From: Palsa-461 sp963768185
GTDB lineage: Bacteria; Actinomycetota; Acidimicrobiia; Acidimicrobiales; RAAP-2
Assembly (NCBI GenBank): GCA_963768185.1
Contig: CAVYGS010000004.1
Location: forward strand, 558,001-622,000
Direction of reading: 5' to 3'
Length of the DNA stretch: 64,000 nt
The notes under the pieces are model-generated. The model was not told the DNA's origin. It was given only the letters and a program-made list of their open reading frames with translations, and did no database searches. Positions 15,199 through 24,535 of this stretch are shown piece by piece (the first letter of the stretch is position 1; every line of letters begins with the position of its first letter). A program made the translations under genes and the position numbers.

Positions 15199-16989
15199 TA
15201 GCTACTTCGCCCTGAAAAAGTCGATGTGAAAAACGCCCGCGACCTGCGCGTTCGTGGTGGCGGGGTGCTCGCGTTCGGGCTCGAATGAAAGAACGATGGC
15301 TCCACACACCCTTCCCGGAGTGAATGGAGCCATCGTGTTGCGCACCAAGGTAGACCCTCAACCCACCCTGTGGGAAGCACTCCTCCCGCCCGAGTTCTCG
15401 GCCCTCCCACCAGGGCTCGGACCGGTCGACCGCCTGCTCGACGATCCCGTCTTCTTCGAACCCTTCGTCCCCTTCTTCGATCCATTGATCGGTCGTCCGT
15501 CGATCCCGATGGAGACCTACCTGCGCCTGATGTTCTTGCGCTTTCGCTACCGGCTCGGCTTCGAGACGCTCTGCGCCGAGGTGGCTGACTCGGTGTCGTG
15601 GCGGCGGTTCTGTCGTATTCCCCTCACCGAAGCGGTGCCGCATCCAACCACGCTGATGAAGATCACCACCCGCTGCGGGGAAGGCGCCGTTGCCCAGCTG
15701 AACGAGAAGCTGCTTGAGAAGGCCAACGCGGCGCATCTGATCAAGCTCGACAAGGTCCGCGCCGACACCACAGTCGTCCCGGCCAATGTCGCGTATCCGA
15801 CCGACTCGGGCCTGCTCGCCAAAGGGGTGGCCAAGCTCACCAAGACCGTGGGGGCCATCAAGGCCGCCGGTCTGGCCCGGCGCACGCGCTTTCGGGACCG
15901 CACCCGATCGGTGCGCCGGCGTGCCCATCAGATCGCGGCGTGGCTGCGCCGGCGCAGTGGGGACGCCAAAGACGAGGTGCTGGCCTTGACCGGCGAGTTG
16001 GCCACCATCGCCGAGGCCGCCCTCAAAGACGCCCAGGTCGTGGCCACAAACGCCCGTCGGGCGATGCGCCGGGCCGGCGAAGGGGTCTCGGGCAAGGCGA
16101 GCGCGCTGGTGGCTGACCTCGAGCGCACGATCTCGGTGCTCGAGACGGTCGTGGCCCAGACCCGCACCCGCCTCGGCGGCGAGGTCCCCGACGGGGCCAC
16201 GCGGATCGTGTCTCTCCACGACACCGACGCCCGGCCCATCGCCAAGGGACGCCTCGGGCGCCCCGTCGAGTTCGGCTACAAGGCCCAGGTCACCGACAAC
16301 GCCGACGGCATCGTGCTCGACCATCGCGTCGAAGTCGGCAACCCGCCCGACGCTCCCATGCTCGGGGCGGCCATCGGCGCCATCAAAGAACTGCTCTCCA
16401 AGGTGCCCAGATCCGTGACCGCCGATCGCGGTTATGGCGAGGCCAAGGTGGAGGCCGAGCTCCATACCCTCGGCGTGCAATACGTCGCCGTCCCGCGCAA
16501 GGGACGTCCCGGCCCTCAGCGTCGAGCGGTCGAGTCAGCGCGGCGCTTCCGAAAGCTCGTCAAGTGGCGCACCGGATCAGAAGGCCGCATTTCACACCTC
16601 AAGCACTCCTGGGGCTGGGAGCGCACCATGCTCGACGGCATCGACGGGACGCGCTCATGGTGTGGCTGGGGTGTTCTCGCCCACAACGCCACCAAGATCG
16701 CCGTGCTGGTCGACGAGCGCGCCCAGAGCGAGCACCTTGCTTCTTCTCCGAGGCAACGAGCGGGAACCTCCGCCGGACCACCAGGACGTCCCCCGCCACC
16801 GTCGCACCGAGTGCCCGTTTGATCTTGCCCCGTCCCTCTCCTGTCGCGCTCGGCCGCCGGAAATGGTCGGAAACAGGGGTCGAAAAGCGACTAGGGAGGT
16901 CGGGACGAGACCTCATGGCGGACCACGGCCGTCACTCCGGGCAACTGGGCGTCCGCACCGAATCGGGGTTTTTCAGGGCGAAGTAGCTA
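15199..16989 (+). mobile_element. ISNCY-type insertion sequence with long inverted ends
   Basis: Inverted ends share GCTACTTCGCCCTGAAAAA at 15201-15219 and its inverse at 16969-16987, extended on both sides by TA. The element is about 1.79 kb and carries one uninterrupted transposase. TA at both borders may be a target duplication of two bases, but it could also be part of the repeats. The transposase lies between the ends on the plus strand. Confidence 0.75.
15335..16822 (+). CDS. DDE transposase (DUF772 plus DDE_Tnp_1; ISNCY-type)
   Basis: From GTG 15335 (LRTKVDPQPTLWEALLP) the protein has ~495 residues. A DUF772-like N-terminal domain is seen (GRPSIPMETYLRLMFLRFRY, then ADSVSWRRFCRIPL), followed by a DDE domain with VRADTTVVPANVAYPTDSGL (first Asp), SVTADRGYGEAKVEAEL (second Asp) and GSEGRISHLKHSWGWERTML (Glu). 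A coiled, basic insertion separates the first Asp from the rest. A longer start at ATG 15296 is possible. The Pro/Ser-rich C terminus after HLASSPRQRAG is unusual and may be read-through of a lost stop. Family naming is from memory of similar actinobacterial proteins. Confidence 0.8.
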   Translation: MLRTKVDPQPTLWEALLPPEFSALPPGLGPVDRLLDDPVFFEPFVPFFDPLIGRPSIPMETYLRLMFLRFRYRLGFETLCAEVADSVSWRRFCRIPLTEAVPHPTTLMKITTRCGEGAVAQLNEKLLEKANAAHLIKLDKVRADTTVVPANVAYPTDSGLLAKGVAKLTKTVGAIKAAGLARRTRFRDRTRSVRRRAHQIAAWLRRRSGDAKDEVLALTGELATIAEAALKDAQVVATNARRAMRRAGEGVSGKASALVADLERTISVLETVVAQTRTRLGGEVPDGATRIVSLHDTDARPIAKGRLGRPVEFGYKAQVTDNADGIVLDHRVEVGNPPDAPMLGAAIGAIKELLSKVPRSVTADRGYGEAKVEAELHTLGVQYVAVPRKGRPGPQRRAVESARRFRKLVKWRTGSEGRISHLKHSWGWERTMLDGIDGTRSWCGWGVLAHNATKIAVLVDERAQSEHLASSPRQRAGTSAGPPGRPPPPSHRVPV

Positions 16990-17423
16990 TCGGACTCCGG
17001 AAGCGGTCGTGGCGCGCCCACGCATCAAGCCTGGCGGCACGTTAGACAGCCGCCGGTCACGGAGCCAGCGAACAAGCGACAACGACCAGACCTCCGACGA
17101 CGCGTCACCGTCACGCTCGCGAGGATGATCGTGACGAAGACAGCTGCTTACTCGACGATGCGAAGGAGGCGACGTCACGGGTCCCATCTCGGCGAGGGCC
17201 GCTATGCGGCCTCCCGTCGACGTGGACGAAAACCCCGCAGGGGCCTCGTCACATCGGTGGCTTGCGGTTTGGATCTTTTTGACTCGACCGCTACGGCGAA
17301 CACATGCCAGATCAAACCCTCAGTCAAAGTCCTGCCAGTTGAGAACCATCGTGCCGTACGTCGGTTACTCCGAAAGGATGGGCTGCTGTTTGCAATGAGC
17401 TGCTCTGAGCCGAGCTCCACGAC
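16990..17423. other. Long non-coding stretch before the siderophore-interacting protein gene
   Basis: About 430 bases with no supported frame. It is less GC-rich near 17270-17400 and may hold the promoter of the downstream gene. I could not identify an iron-box or other known operator. Confidence 0.35.
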
Positions 17424-18209
17424 GTGAACCGAGCCCGGCGTCAACCACCGCGGTTTCGGCGCATGTCGGTGCGCCGAGTCGAGCACTCGAGCCCCCACCT
17501 GGTCCGGGTCACGTTCGCCGGCCTCGACCTCGAAGGTCTGACCGTCGAGCAGCCGGCAGCGAGCGTGCGGTTGCTGCTCCCATCTCCCGGATCCCAAGAG
17601 CTCATCGTGCCGAGCTGGGACGGCAATGAGTTCCTCATGCCCGGCGGGCGACGACCCGCGATTCGAACCTTCACGCCGCGCCGCCTCGACCCCGAGACCC
17701 TCGAGCTCGACCTTGACATCGTCATCCACAGCGGCGGGGTCGCGTCCGAATGGGCGGAGGCGGCCGAGCCCGGCGACGCGGCGGCGATCTCGGGCCCTGG
17801 CCGCGGCTACGCAATCGACCACGATGCGCCCTTGTTCCTCCTGGTCGGTGACGAGACCGCGATCCCCGCCATCAGCCAACTGCTCGAGGCCCTGCCTGCC
17901 GAGAGGCTCGTACAGGTGCACATCGAGATCGCCCACCCTGACGCTCGAATCGCGCTGCCCGACCATCCACGAGCGAGCGCCGAGTGGTTCGATCGGGCGC
18001 CCGGCGCATCTCCCGGGGAGGCGCTCGTCGATACCGTCCGCGGCGCAGACCTCGGCCACAACGACCGAGTGTGGGTGGCCGGCGAAGCGACCGCTGTCCA
18101 GCGCATCCGCCGCCACCTCTTCGAGGACCGAAGGCTGCCTCGCGCTCAGGCCTCCGTGCGCGGATACTGGAAGCACCGCCGCAGTGGCGACACCGACGGC
18201 GACGCCTGA
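17424..18209 (+). CDS. Siderophore-interacting FAD-binding protein (ViuB/SIP type)
   Basis: A 261-residue protein. The N-terminal FAD-binding barrel contains RTFTPRRLDPETLELDLDIV (flavin-binding R-x-Y/F-T pattern). The C-terminal NAD(P)H domain has LLVGDETAIPAISQLLEALP, the VWVAGEATAVQRIRRHLFED motif and the typical ending ASVRGYWKHR. SIPs reduce ferric siderophores in the cytoplasm to free iron. GTG 17424 is the longest start; ATG 17463 (MSVRRVEHSS) is also plausible. No transporter gene adjoins it in this window. Confidence 0.9.
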   Translation: MNRARRQPPRFRRMSVRRVEHSSPHLVRVTFAGLDLEGLTVEQPAASVRLLLPSPGSQELIVPSWDGNEFLMPGGRRPAIRTFTPRRLDPETLELDLDIVIHSGGVASEWAEAAEPGDAAAISGPGRGYAIDHDAPLFLLVGDETAIPAISQLLEALPAERLVQVHIEIAHPDARIALPDHPRASAEWFDRAPGASPGEALVDTVRGADLGHNDRVWVAGEATAVQRIRRHLFEDRRLPRAQASVRGYWKHRRSGDTDGDA

Positions 18210-18349
18210 GCGTCTCCCTCCCCCGGTCTGGCACGCAGCACACAGAGATGCTGTGCCAGGACCAGATCCTGCTCCGCACCGAGCCCAGCTTTCAGGCGTT
18301 TGAGGGGGACCATGTTGTTCTGTGCCGGTGGCTCAGCGAGACTGCCCCC

Positions 18350-19081
18350 ATGTCCCGTCCCGAACGCTGGTCCGATGCCTCCGCCGCTCTCACCGCAGCG
18401 CTACAGCTGAGGACGCCGCCGATCGCTATAACGTTCTCAGGATCTGCCCCTGCCGGGGTTGCGCCGTTCGATGCTCCTATGCCCAAACCCACTTCAGACG
18501 GCCGCACCGGCCGGGTTTCAGCGGGCTGTGTGTTTTGGACTAAGGCAGTCGAGCGGACCTTCAGCACGGTTGCCGCGGACCATGGCAACTGCAGTGTCGG
18601 AAGTCTGACCCACGGGTTCGCAACCCTTGACGAGGTGGCTGGCCGTGCCGACGTGGCAGCCCTGCTGGAGTCGGGATGGGTGACGATGGCCATGATCCCG
18701 GGCATCCCCGTCGTGGTTGACCGACCGGCCTTCGTGACCTATGGCCCGCTGGCGGAAACGCCAGTCGACCCCGACGTCGTTCTGATCCGTATAAACGGCA
18801 AGCAGCTCATGGTGTTAACCGATGCTCTGCCGGGCCTGCGCATCGAGGGAAAGCCTCAGTGCCACATCGTGGCGGTGGCCAAACAACAGGGGGAGGTGGC
18901 GGTCAGCGTGGGTTGCATGCTGAGCCGCACTCGCACTGCCATGCCGAGCGCAGAGATGACATGTGCTATTCCTGCCGGCCGCCTCGAGGACTTGGTCGGT
19001 CGGATTCAAGCAACCGCCACCACCGACGCCATGGTCGCGTCGTACGCGGCGCAGGATGCTCGCCGCTTCGTCGGCGTATAG
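18350..19081 (+). CDS. DUF169-family protein
   Basis: A 243-residue protein with features of DUF169: LQLRTPPIAITFSGSAPAGV near the N terminus, SAGCVFWTKAVERTFSTVAA, DHGNCSVGSLTHGF and the C-terminal SVGCMLSRTRTAMPSAEMTC with conserved Cys residues. The role of the family is not established; the Cys pattern suggests a metal or cofactor site. ATG 18350 lacks a clear ribosome site. It is on the same strand as the siderophore-interacting protein gene, 140 bases apart, and ends 3 bases from the convergent Nfu-type gene. Confidence 0.75.
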   Translation: MSRPERWSDASAALTAALQLRTPPIAITFSGSAPAGVAPFDAPMPKPTSDGRTGRVSAGCVFWTKAVERTFSTVAADHGNCSVGSLTHGFATLDEVAGRADVAALLESGWVTMAMIPGIPVVVDRPAFVTYGPLAETPVDPDVVLIRINGKQLMVLTDALPGLRIEGKPQCHIVAVAKQQGEVAVSVGCMLSRTRTAMPSAEMTCAIPAGRLEDLVGRIQATATTDAMVASYAAQDARRFVGV

Positions 19082-19084
19082 GAC

Positions 19085-19731
19085 CTACTTCTTGGCTGCC
19101 TCGTAGTACGGGTTGGTTCCCGCCGCGTGATCGGTGACGTCGATCACGCGAGTGATCTCAGGAACCGATTCGCGGAGGGCCACTTCGATCCCCTGGCTCA
19201 AGGTCACCGCCGCCATCCCACAGCCCGCGCAGCCTCCGCTCAAGCGGAGATAGGCGGAGTCATCTTCCACCGCCACGAGGTCGGCCCGGCCGCCGTGGGC
19301 GGCAATGCTCGGGTTGATCTGCTGCTCGAGGACCTGGAGGACTCGCTGGGCCACGTCGCCGCTGAGGTCGGCCGGTGGACCGGCCATCGCCGGGCTGGCG
19401 GCGGCCGGGGCCGGAGGATGGTTGGGGTTCTCGATGACCATCCCGCCCTCACTGAACGTCGAGGACGGCCCCCCGCATCTTCTCGATGCTGTCGCTCGGA
19501 ACGACCAGGGCCAGTGCCGCCCTGCTCGTCGGACCAATCTTCGGGCCGGGCGTCGGCGGCCGCCTGGAAGTACATGTCGTAGGTGTAGGCGCCCCCGCTC
19601 GAACCACTGATCTCGACCCACAGGGCGAGTGACTCCTCGCCGTCCTCGCTGGCCCGGGCCTCCAGCACCATGGCCAGTGCGGCGTCGGTCACTCGCAGGA
19701 CGGGCACGCCGTTGGGATCGATATCGGTCAT
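19085..19731 (-). CDS. Nfu-type iron-sulfur biogenesis protein (HesB-like plus NifU domain), two frame breaks
   Basis: ATG 19731 opens an A-type-like domain (VPVLRVTDAALAMVLEARAS, then LALWVEISGSSGGAYTYDMY). After a frame change near 19515 it continues LALVVPSDSIEKMRGAVLDV; after a second near 19455 it reads EGGMVIENPNHP and a NifU C-terminal domain with INPSIAAHGGRADLVAVEDD and SGGCAGCGMAAVTLSQGIE. The C-x-x-C (CAGC) holds a transferable 4Fe-4S cluster in this family. Both changes are +1, so the gene is probably intact in reality. The N-terminal domain lacks the usual Cys triad, as in NfuA proteins. Confidence 0.8.
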
Positions 19732-19776
19732 GGTGCCTTCGCCTCAGCGTTCGTCGCTCGGTACCATCCTAGGGCG

Positions 19777-20988
19777 GTGCCCCGGATCCTCCTGCTGCTG
19801 CCAACCGGCACCTACCGGGCCGCGGACTTCCTGGCCGCGGCGGCTCGTCTGGGTGTCGACGTCGTGGTCGGCTCCGAGCATCGCTCAGGCCTTGGCCGAG
19901 TTCATGGGCGACCGGGCCGTGGTCGTGCCTCTGGATGCAGGCGACGCCGCCGTGGAGGCCATCGTGTGCCCTCCATCGGCGGACACCGCTCGACGCCGTC
20001 CTGGCCGTCGATGACCAGGGAGTGGCGGTCGCGGCCGCAGCAGCCGAGCGCCTGGGGTTGCGCCACAACCCGCCCGAGGCGGTCGCTGCCACCAGGGACA
20101 AGGCTCGGATGCGGGACTGCCTGGCCGCTGCCTCGGTCCCCCAGCCCGCCTACCGAATCGTTGCTCGTGACGCAGACGTCGCCTCGGCAGCGAGCGAGAT
20201 TGGGTATCCGTGCGTGGTCAAGCCCGTCTCACGCTCGGGCAGCCAGGGCGTCATCCGCGTCGACGACGCCGACCCAGGCCGATGCGGCCGGCGTCCGCAT
20301 CCGCGCCATCTTGGGGGATTGTCCGGAGCCCCTGCTCGTGGAGCGCTTCGTGCCCGGAGCCGAGGTGGCAGTCGAGGGCCTGCTCCGCGGAGGCCAGTTG
20401 GAGGTGCTGGCGGTGTTCGACAAGCCCGATCCCATGGACGGCCCCTTCTTCGAGGAGACCATCTACGTCACGCCGTCGCGGCAACCGCCCTCGATCCTGG
20501 CCGATATCGAGGCCACCGCGGCCCGGGCGGCGGCGGCACTGGGGCTCCGCGAAGGCCCCGTGCACATCGAGCTGCGCATCGGCGCGGCGGGCGTCGTCAC
20601 CATTCTCGAGCTCGCCGCTCGCTCCATCGGCGGCTTGTGTGCCCGGGCCTTGCGGTTCGGGGCCGGGGTGAGCCTCGAAGAGGTCATCGTCCGTCACGCC
20701 CTCGGTCTGGGGCTGGACGGCCTCGCCCGGGAAACCCATGCGTCGGGCGTGATGATGCTCCCGATCCGATCGGCCGGGGTGCTGGACGAGGTATCGGGCC
20801 AGGAGCGGGCCCTCGCCATCGAAGGAGTCGTCGGTGTCGAGATCAGCATCGCGCCGGGGCGGCCGGTGATCCCTCTCCCCGAAGGCGATCGCTACCTGGG
20901 GTTCATCTTTGCCCGTGGACCGACGGCCAAGATCGTCGAAGATGCCCTCCGCCGGGCAGAGGCCTGTCTCGACGTGCGTCTGCGCTGA
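19777..20988 (+). CDS. ATP-grasp domain protein, three frame breaks
   Basis: The pieces are: MPRILLLLPTGTYRAADFLA and LGVDVVVGSE; IAQALAEFMGDRAVVVPLDA after a +1 change near 19880; LDAVLAVDDQGVAVAAAAAE and the ATP-binding ARMRDCLAAASVPQPAYRIV with YPCVVKPVSRSGSQGVIRV after a +1 near 19975; and LLVERFVPGAEVAVEGLL, GPVHIELRIGAAGVVTILEL with AARSIGG after a +1 near 20270. This is the carboxylate-amine ligase fold (biotin-carboxylase-like). The metal-binding Glu (ELRIG, ILELAARS) is kept. The radical SAM gene starts 44 bases downstream; the two are probably one operon. Confidence 0.8.
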   Translation: MPRILLLLPTGTYRAADFLAAAARLGVDVVVGSEHRSGLGRVHGRPGRGRASGCRRRRRGGHRVPSIGGHRSTPSWPSMTREWRSRPQQPSAWGCATTRPRRSLPPGTRLGCGTAWPLPRSPSPPTESLLVTQTSPRQRARLGIRAWSSPSHARAARASSASTTPTQADAAGVRIRAILGDCPEPLLVERFVPGAEVAVEGLLRGGQLEVLAVFDKPDPMDGPFFEETIYVTPSRQPPSILADIEATAARAAAALGLREGPVHIELRIGAAGVVTILELAARSIGGLCARALRFGAGVSLEEVIVRHALGLGLDGLARETHASGVMMLPIRSAGVLDEVSGQERALAIEGVVGVEISIAPGRPVIPLPEGDRYLGFIFARGPTAKIVEDALRRAEACLDVRLR

Positions 20989-21032
20989 GTCACCGGCGGA
21001 GGGCTGTTAGCCTACCCCGTAGGCTCGCGGTC

Positions 21033-22415
21033 ATGCGGGTCCTGCTGATCTCCACCTACGAGCTGGGTCACCAGCCGCTGCAGTTGGCCAAGCCCGCCAC
21101 GGCGCTGCTGGCCGCCGGCCACGAAGTCCGCTGTGTCGATGTCGCCGTCGACCCGCTCGACGCGGCCGCCGTCGATTGGGCCGACCGGGTCGCGTTTTCC
21201 GTGCCGATGCACACCGCGATGCGCCTGGCATTGCGGGTCGCCGAGACGATCCGGGCCCGACGGCCCGAGCTTCCGCTGTGCTTCTATGGGCTGTATGCAC
21301 AGGTGAGCCGGAGCCTCACCGTCAGGTCGGCCGCCGATGCAGTCATCGCCGGTGAGTACGAACCGGGGCTGGTGGCGTGGGCTGGCGGCCAGGACCCCGG
21401 CCCTGCGATCCAGCTGGCCCGGGTCAGGGCGCGAGTGCCGGCCCGCCACCTATTGCCGCCCCTCGATCGATACGCCCGGTTGGCCGTCGACGGCGAGGAG
21501 CGACTGGTTGGGTCCGTCGAGGCCAGCCGGGGCTGCTCGCACCGATGCCGGCACTGTCCTGTGCCGGTCGTCTACGACGGTCGGGTACGGGCCGTGGACG
21601 AGGCCGCAGTCGTGGCCGATGTCGATCAGTTGGTCGCCGCCGGCGCCCGCCACGTGACATTCGCCGACCCCGACTTCCTCAACACCCCGCTGCACTCTCG
21701 TCGGGTCGTTGCGGCCATCCACCAGCGCCACCCGCATCTGACGTTCGACTGCACGACCAAGGTGGAGCACATCCTGCGCCACCCAGAGGTGTGGCCCGAG
21801 CTAGCCGAAGCCGGCTGCTGCGTTCGTCGTTTCGGCGTTCGAGTCGGCCACCGACACGATTCTCGAACACCTCGACAAAGGTCATACCGTTGCCGACGCA
21901 TCCAAGGCCGTAGTGCTCCTTCGCGACCACGGCATCGAAGTGCGCCCGTCATGGCTGCCGTTCACCCCTTGGACCACGATCAACGACTTGGTCGATCTCA
22001 TTGACTTCGTGGTGGCCCACGACCTCGTGCCCAACGTGGACCCGGTGCAGTACACGGTGCGCTTGTTGCTGCCCGGAGGGTTCCTTGCTGCTCGGCCGGG
22101 CCGCCATGGCACCTCACCTCGGTCCTTACGATCCGGCCCGGTTGGGTTGGACGTGGACCCATCCCGATCCCGCGGTCGACCAACTGCAGCAGGAGTTGGC
22201 AGCGCTGGTCGAAGGGTGCGTTGAGCAGCCGGCCGTCCCAGACGTTCGGAGAGATTGACGCCCTGATCCGTGCCAAGGCGACGACATTCCGGGCCCCTCC
22301 GCCCCGGGGAGCCATCTCGAAGGGACCAGCGGGGGAGCGAGCCCGGCTCACCGAGCCTTGGTTCTGTTGCAGTGAGCCCACCGAGGCACAATTGGCGCCG
22401 CTTGCGTCACCCTGA
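21033..22415 (+). CDS. B12-binding-type radical SAM protein with CCSEP tail (CUAEP/CCAEP-tail family), three frame breaks
   Basis: The N terminus resembles a cobalamin-binding domain (MRVLLISTYELGHQPLQLAK). The radical SAM core has SVEASRGCSHRCRHCPVPVV, whose Cys-x3-Cys-x2-Cys binds the 4Fe-4S cluster, and ARHVTFADPDFLNTP. After +1 changes near 21823, 22083 and 22220 the protein continues FVVSAFESATDTILEHLDKG, RPSWLPFTPWTTINDLVDLI, GYDP-like PHLGPYDPARLGWTWTH and a C-terminal tail with LTEPWFCCSEPTEAQL. The tail corresponds to the CUAEP/CCAEP motif of a named but uncharacterised radical SAM family; here Cys stands where some members carry selenocysteine. The ATP-grasp gene is directly upstream. 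Confidence 0.75.
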
Positions 22416-22660
22416 CTGGCCTTCACCCTGTATCGGGGTCGCGGCCGACCCGGTTGGGGGGTGCGTGACGGGCGTTGTGCTTGGAAACCCACCAGCCGAA
22501 GCTCAACCCGATCAACGCGTTTGACAACCAGCCAGTTGGCCGGCGCTGAGGGGTGAGCAGCCATTGGTCCGCCAGCGGGGTGCCCTCAAAGGGTGTCGCG
22601 TTCCGCTCCTGGGACAGCTTCACGACCTGCGCCAGGATCGGTGGAGCCTAAGTTCTCAGC

Positions 22661-23089
22661 GTGGAGAGCGCGATCGCTCATCGATTAGGCACGGCTCGGG
22701 TTGGGCGCCTCGCCACCGTTGGTTCGGATGGGCGTCCTCACGTCGTACCCTGCTGTTTCGCCCTGCACGATGCGATTCTCTATTCCGCAGTCGATGCAAA
22801 GCCGAAATCGTCGTTCAAGCTTCGACGGATCTCCAATGTTCGGGATAATCCGTTGGCCTCGCTACTCGTCGATGACTACGTCGAAGACTGGTCCCTCCTA
22901 TGGTGGATCCGTGTTGACGGAACAGCTCGAGTGCTTGAGTCCGGCTCGGAATACGACCAAGCGATCGAGCTACTGGTGAAGAAGTATGAGCAGTATCGAC
23001 GCCAACGCCCACCAGGTCCGGTGATTGCCATCGACATCGCTCGCTGGCGAGGTTGGCCAAACCCAGAGTCCTGGCCAAACTCTTCTTGA
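22661..23089 (+). CDS. PPOX-class F420-dependent oxidoreductase-like protein
   Basis: A 142-residue split-barrel flavin/F420-binding protein: MESAIAHRLGTARVGRLATV at the N terminus (first codon GTG), GRPHVVPCCFALHDAILYSA, the KSSFKLRRISNVRDNPLASL stretch and a C terminus with DWSLLWWIRVDGTARVLES. This layout is that of the actinobacterial PPOX F420 family, which reduces small molecules with F420H2. It is complete and stands alone between the radical SAM gene and the ISAzo13 element. Its substrate is unknown. Confidence 0.8.
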   Translation: MESAIAHRLGTARVGRLATVGSDGRPHVVPCCFALHDAILYSAVDAKPKSSFKLRRISNVRDNPLASLLVDDYVEDWSLLWWIRVDGTARVLESGSEYDQAIELLVKKYEQYRRQRPPGPVIAIDIARWRGWPNPESWPNSS

Positions 23090-23252
23090 TTGATCACGGG
23101 CCTGCGTTGCCAGGGGTGCACCGCGAGCCACTGCCAACGTCGAACCCGTCGAAGTCGTCTTCCGACCAATAAGCCTTGGGTCTCCGGAAGGAGCCTTGTG
23201 GCTGACAGCCACGCCGAGAATCGGGCACTCCAAACAGCTTCGGAGCCGAGCG

Positions 23253-24524
23253 TAGGGTCCACGGAAGTATAACTCGCGCGATATAGCCTCCGGGAGTGGA
23301 GGTGGCCGAGGCCCAGCTGGCTGAGTTCTTCTCGGTCGTGATGCCCCTGCTCGATGAGCGCCAGCGACGTGTGGTCTCGGGAGCGGCAGCGAAGCTGCTC
23401 GGTCGGGGTGGAACGACTGCGGTGGCTCGTCTGGCATCGATGAGCCGCAACACGGTGATCACGGGAACCCAAGAGATCGACTCGGGGATGGCCACACCCA
23501 ACGAGCGTGTGCGTCGAGAGGGTGGCGGCCGCAAGCGCTTGATCGACAAGGACCCGAACCTGCTCTTGGAACTCGACGACCTCGTCTCCCCCGAAGCCCG
23601 CGGCGATCCGATGTCCCCCCTGCGTTGGACGGCCAAGTCCACCTATCGACTCGCTGACGCACTTGGTGCCAAAGGCTTCGAGATCAGCCCCAAAACCGTG
23701 GGGGACCTGCTCGCAGAGATGGGCTATAGCCTCCAAGGCACCTCCAAGCAGAAGGAGGGCGCCCAGCACGTGGACCGCGACGCCCAGTTCGCCTACATCA
23801 ACGACACGGCGGGACGGTTCTGCTCCGAAGGCCAGCCGGTCATCAGCGTCGACGCCAAGAAGAAGGAGCTGGTCGGCGAGTACTCCAACGCTGGTCAGGA
23901 GTACCAGCCGGCCAAGAAGCCCACTCGCACCCAGGTCCACGACTTCATCGACCCCGAGATGGGAAAGGCCATCCCCTACGGCGTCTACGACTTGGGTGCC
24001 GACGAAGGCTGGGTCTCGGTCGGCAACGATGCCGACACGGCCGGCTTCGCCGTGGCCAGCATCGGCCGGTGGTGGGCTCAGATGGGCAGGCACCGTTACC
24101 CCGACGCCACCAAGCTGCTCGTCTGTGCCGACGCCGGGGGTTCGAACGGCTATCGCCTTCGGGCCTGGAAGGTCGAACTGGCCAAGCTGGCGGCTGACAC
24201 CGGGCTTGAGATCACCGTTTGCCACTTCCCGCCGGGGACCTCCAAGTGGAACAAGATCGAGCACCGCATGTTCAGCTTCATCACCATGAACTGGAGAGGG
24301 CGCCCCCTCACCTCTTATCGCGTCGTCGTCCAGCTCATCGCCAACACCACGACCAAGAAGGGTCTCAAGATCAACGCCGAGCTCGACGAGGGCTACTACC
24401 CGACCGGAGTCAAGATCACCAACAAGGAGTTGGCCGCCGTCCCTCTCACCCGCCATGAGTTCCACGGTGACTGGAACTACACCGTGCATTCCCAACCGCT
24501 CAACTAATTTTCGCGCGGGCCCTT
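23253..24524 (+). mobile_element. ISAzo13-family insertion sequence with AGCG flanking repeats
   Basis: The left end begins TAGGGTCCACGGAAGTATAA and the right end, read inward, AAGGGCCCGCGCGAAAATTA, forming imperfect inverted ends with an AGGG-CC core. AGCG occurs immediately outside both ends (23249-23252 and 24525-24528), compatible with a 4-base target duplication (5 if T is counted). The length is about 1.27 kb with a single uninterrupted transposase. The right end lies 11 bases before the ATG of a methyltransferase gene. Confidence 0.75.
23296..24507 (+). CDS. ISAzo13-family transposase
   Basis: A 403-residue transposase starting at GTG 23296. N-terminal DNA-binding motifs are seen (LASMSRNTVITGTQEIDSG, RVRREGGGRKRLIDKDPNLL, SPLRWTAKSTYRLADALGAK). 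The DDE core contains QPVISVDAKKKELVGEYSNA (first Asp), LLVCADAGGSNGYRLRAWKV (second Asp) and CHFPPGTSKWNKIEHRMFSF (Glu in IEHRMF). The C terminus NWRGRPLTSYRVVVQLIANT is also typical of the family. No frame break is visible, so the element may be active. Confidence 0.9.
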   Translation: MEVAEAQLAEFFSVVMPLLDERQRRVVSGAAAKLLGRGGTTAVARLASMSRNTVITGTQEIDSGMATPNERVRREGGGRKRLIDKDPNLLLELDDLVSPEARGDPMSPLRWTAKSTYRLADALGAKGFEISPKTVGDLLAEMGYSLQGTSKQKEGAQHVDRDAQFAYINDTAGRFCSEGQPVISVDAKKKELVGEYSNAGQEYQPAKKPTRTQVHDFIDPEMGKAIPYGVYDLGADEGWVSVGNDADTAGFAVASIGRWWAQMGRHRYPDATKLLVCADAGGSNGYRLRAWKVELAKLAADTGLEITVCHFPPGTSKWNKIEHRMFSFITMNWRGRPLTSYRVVVQLIANTTTKKGLKINAELDEGYYPTGVKITNKELAAVPLTRHEFHGDWNYTVHSQPLN

Positions 24525-24535
24525 AGCGTGAGTGT

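Noticed and set aside
22360..22415. Selenocysteine codon in the radical SAM tail
   Set aside because: The tail codons are TGT TGC, both Cys. The TGA in this area is the ordinary stop at 22413-22415, and no selenocysteine insertion hairpin was seen.
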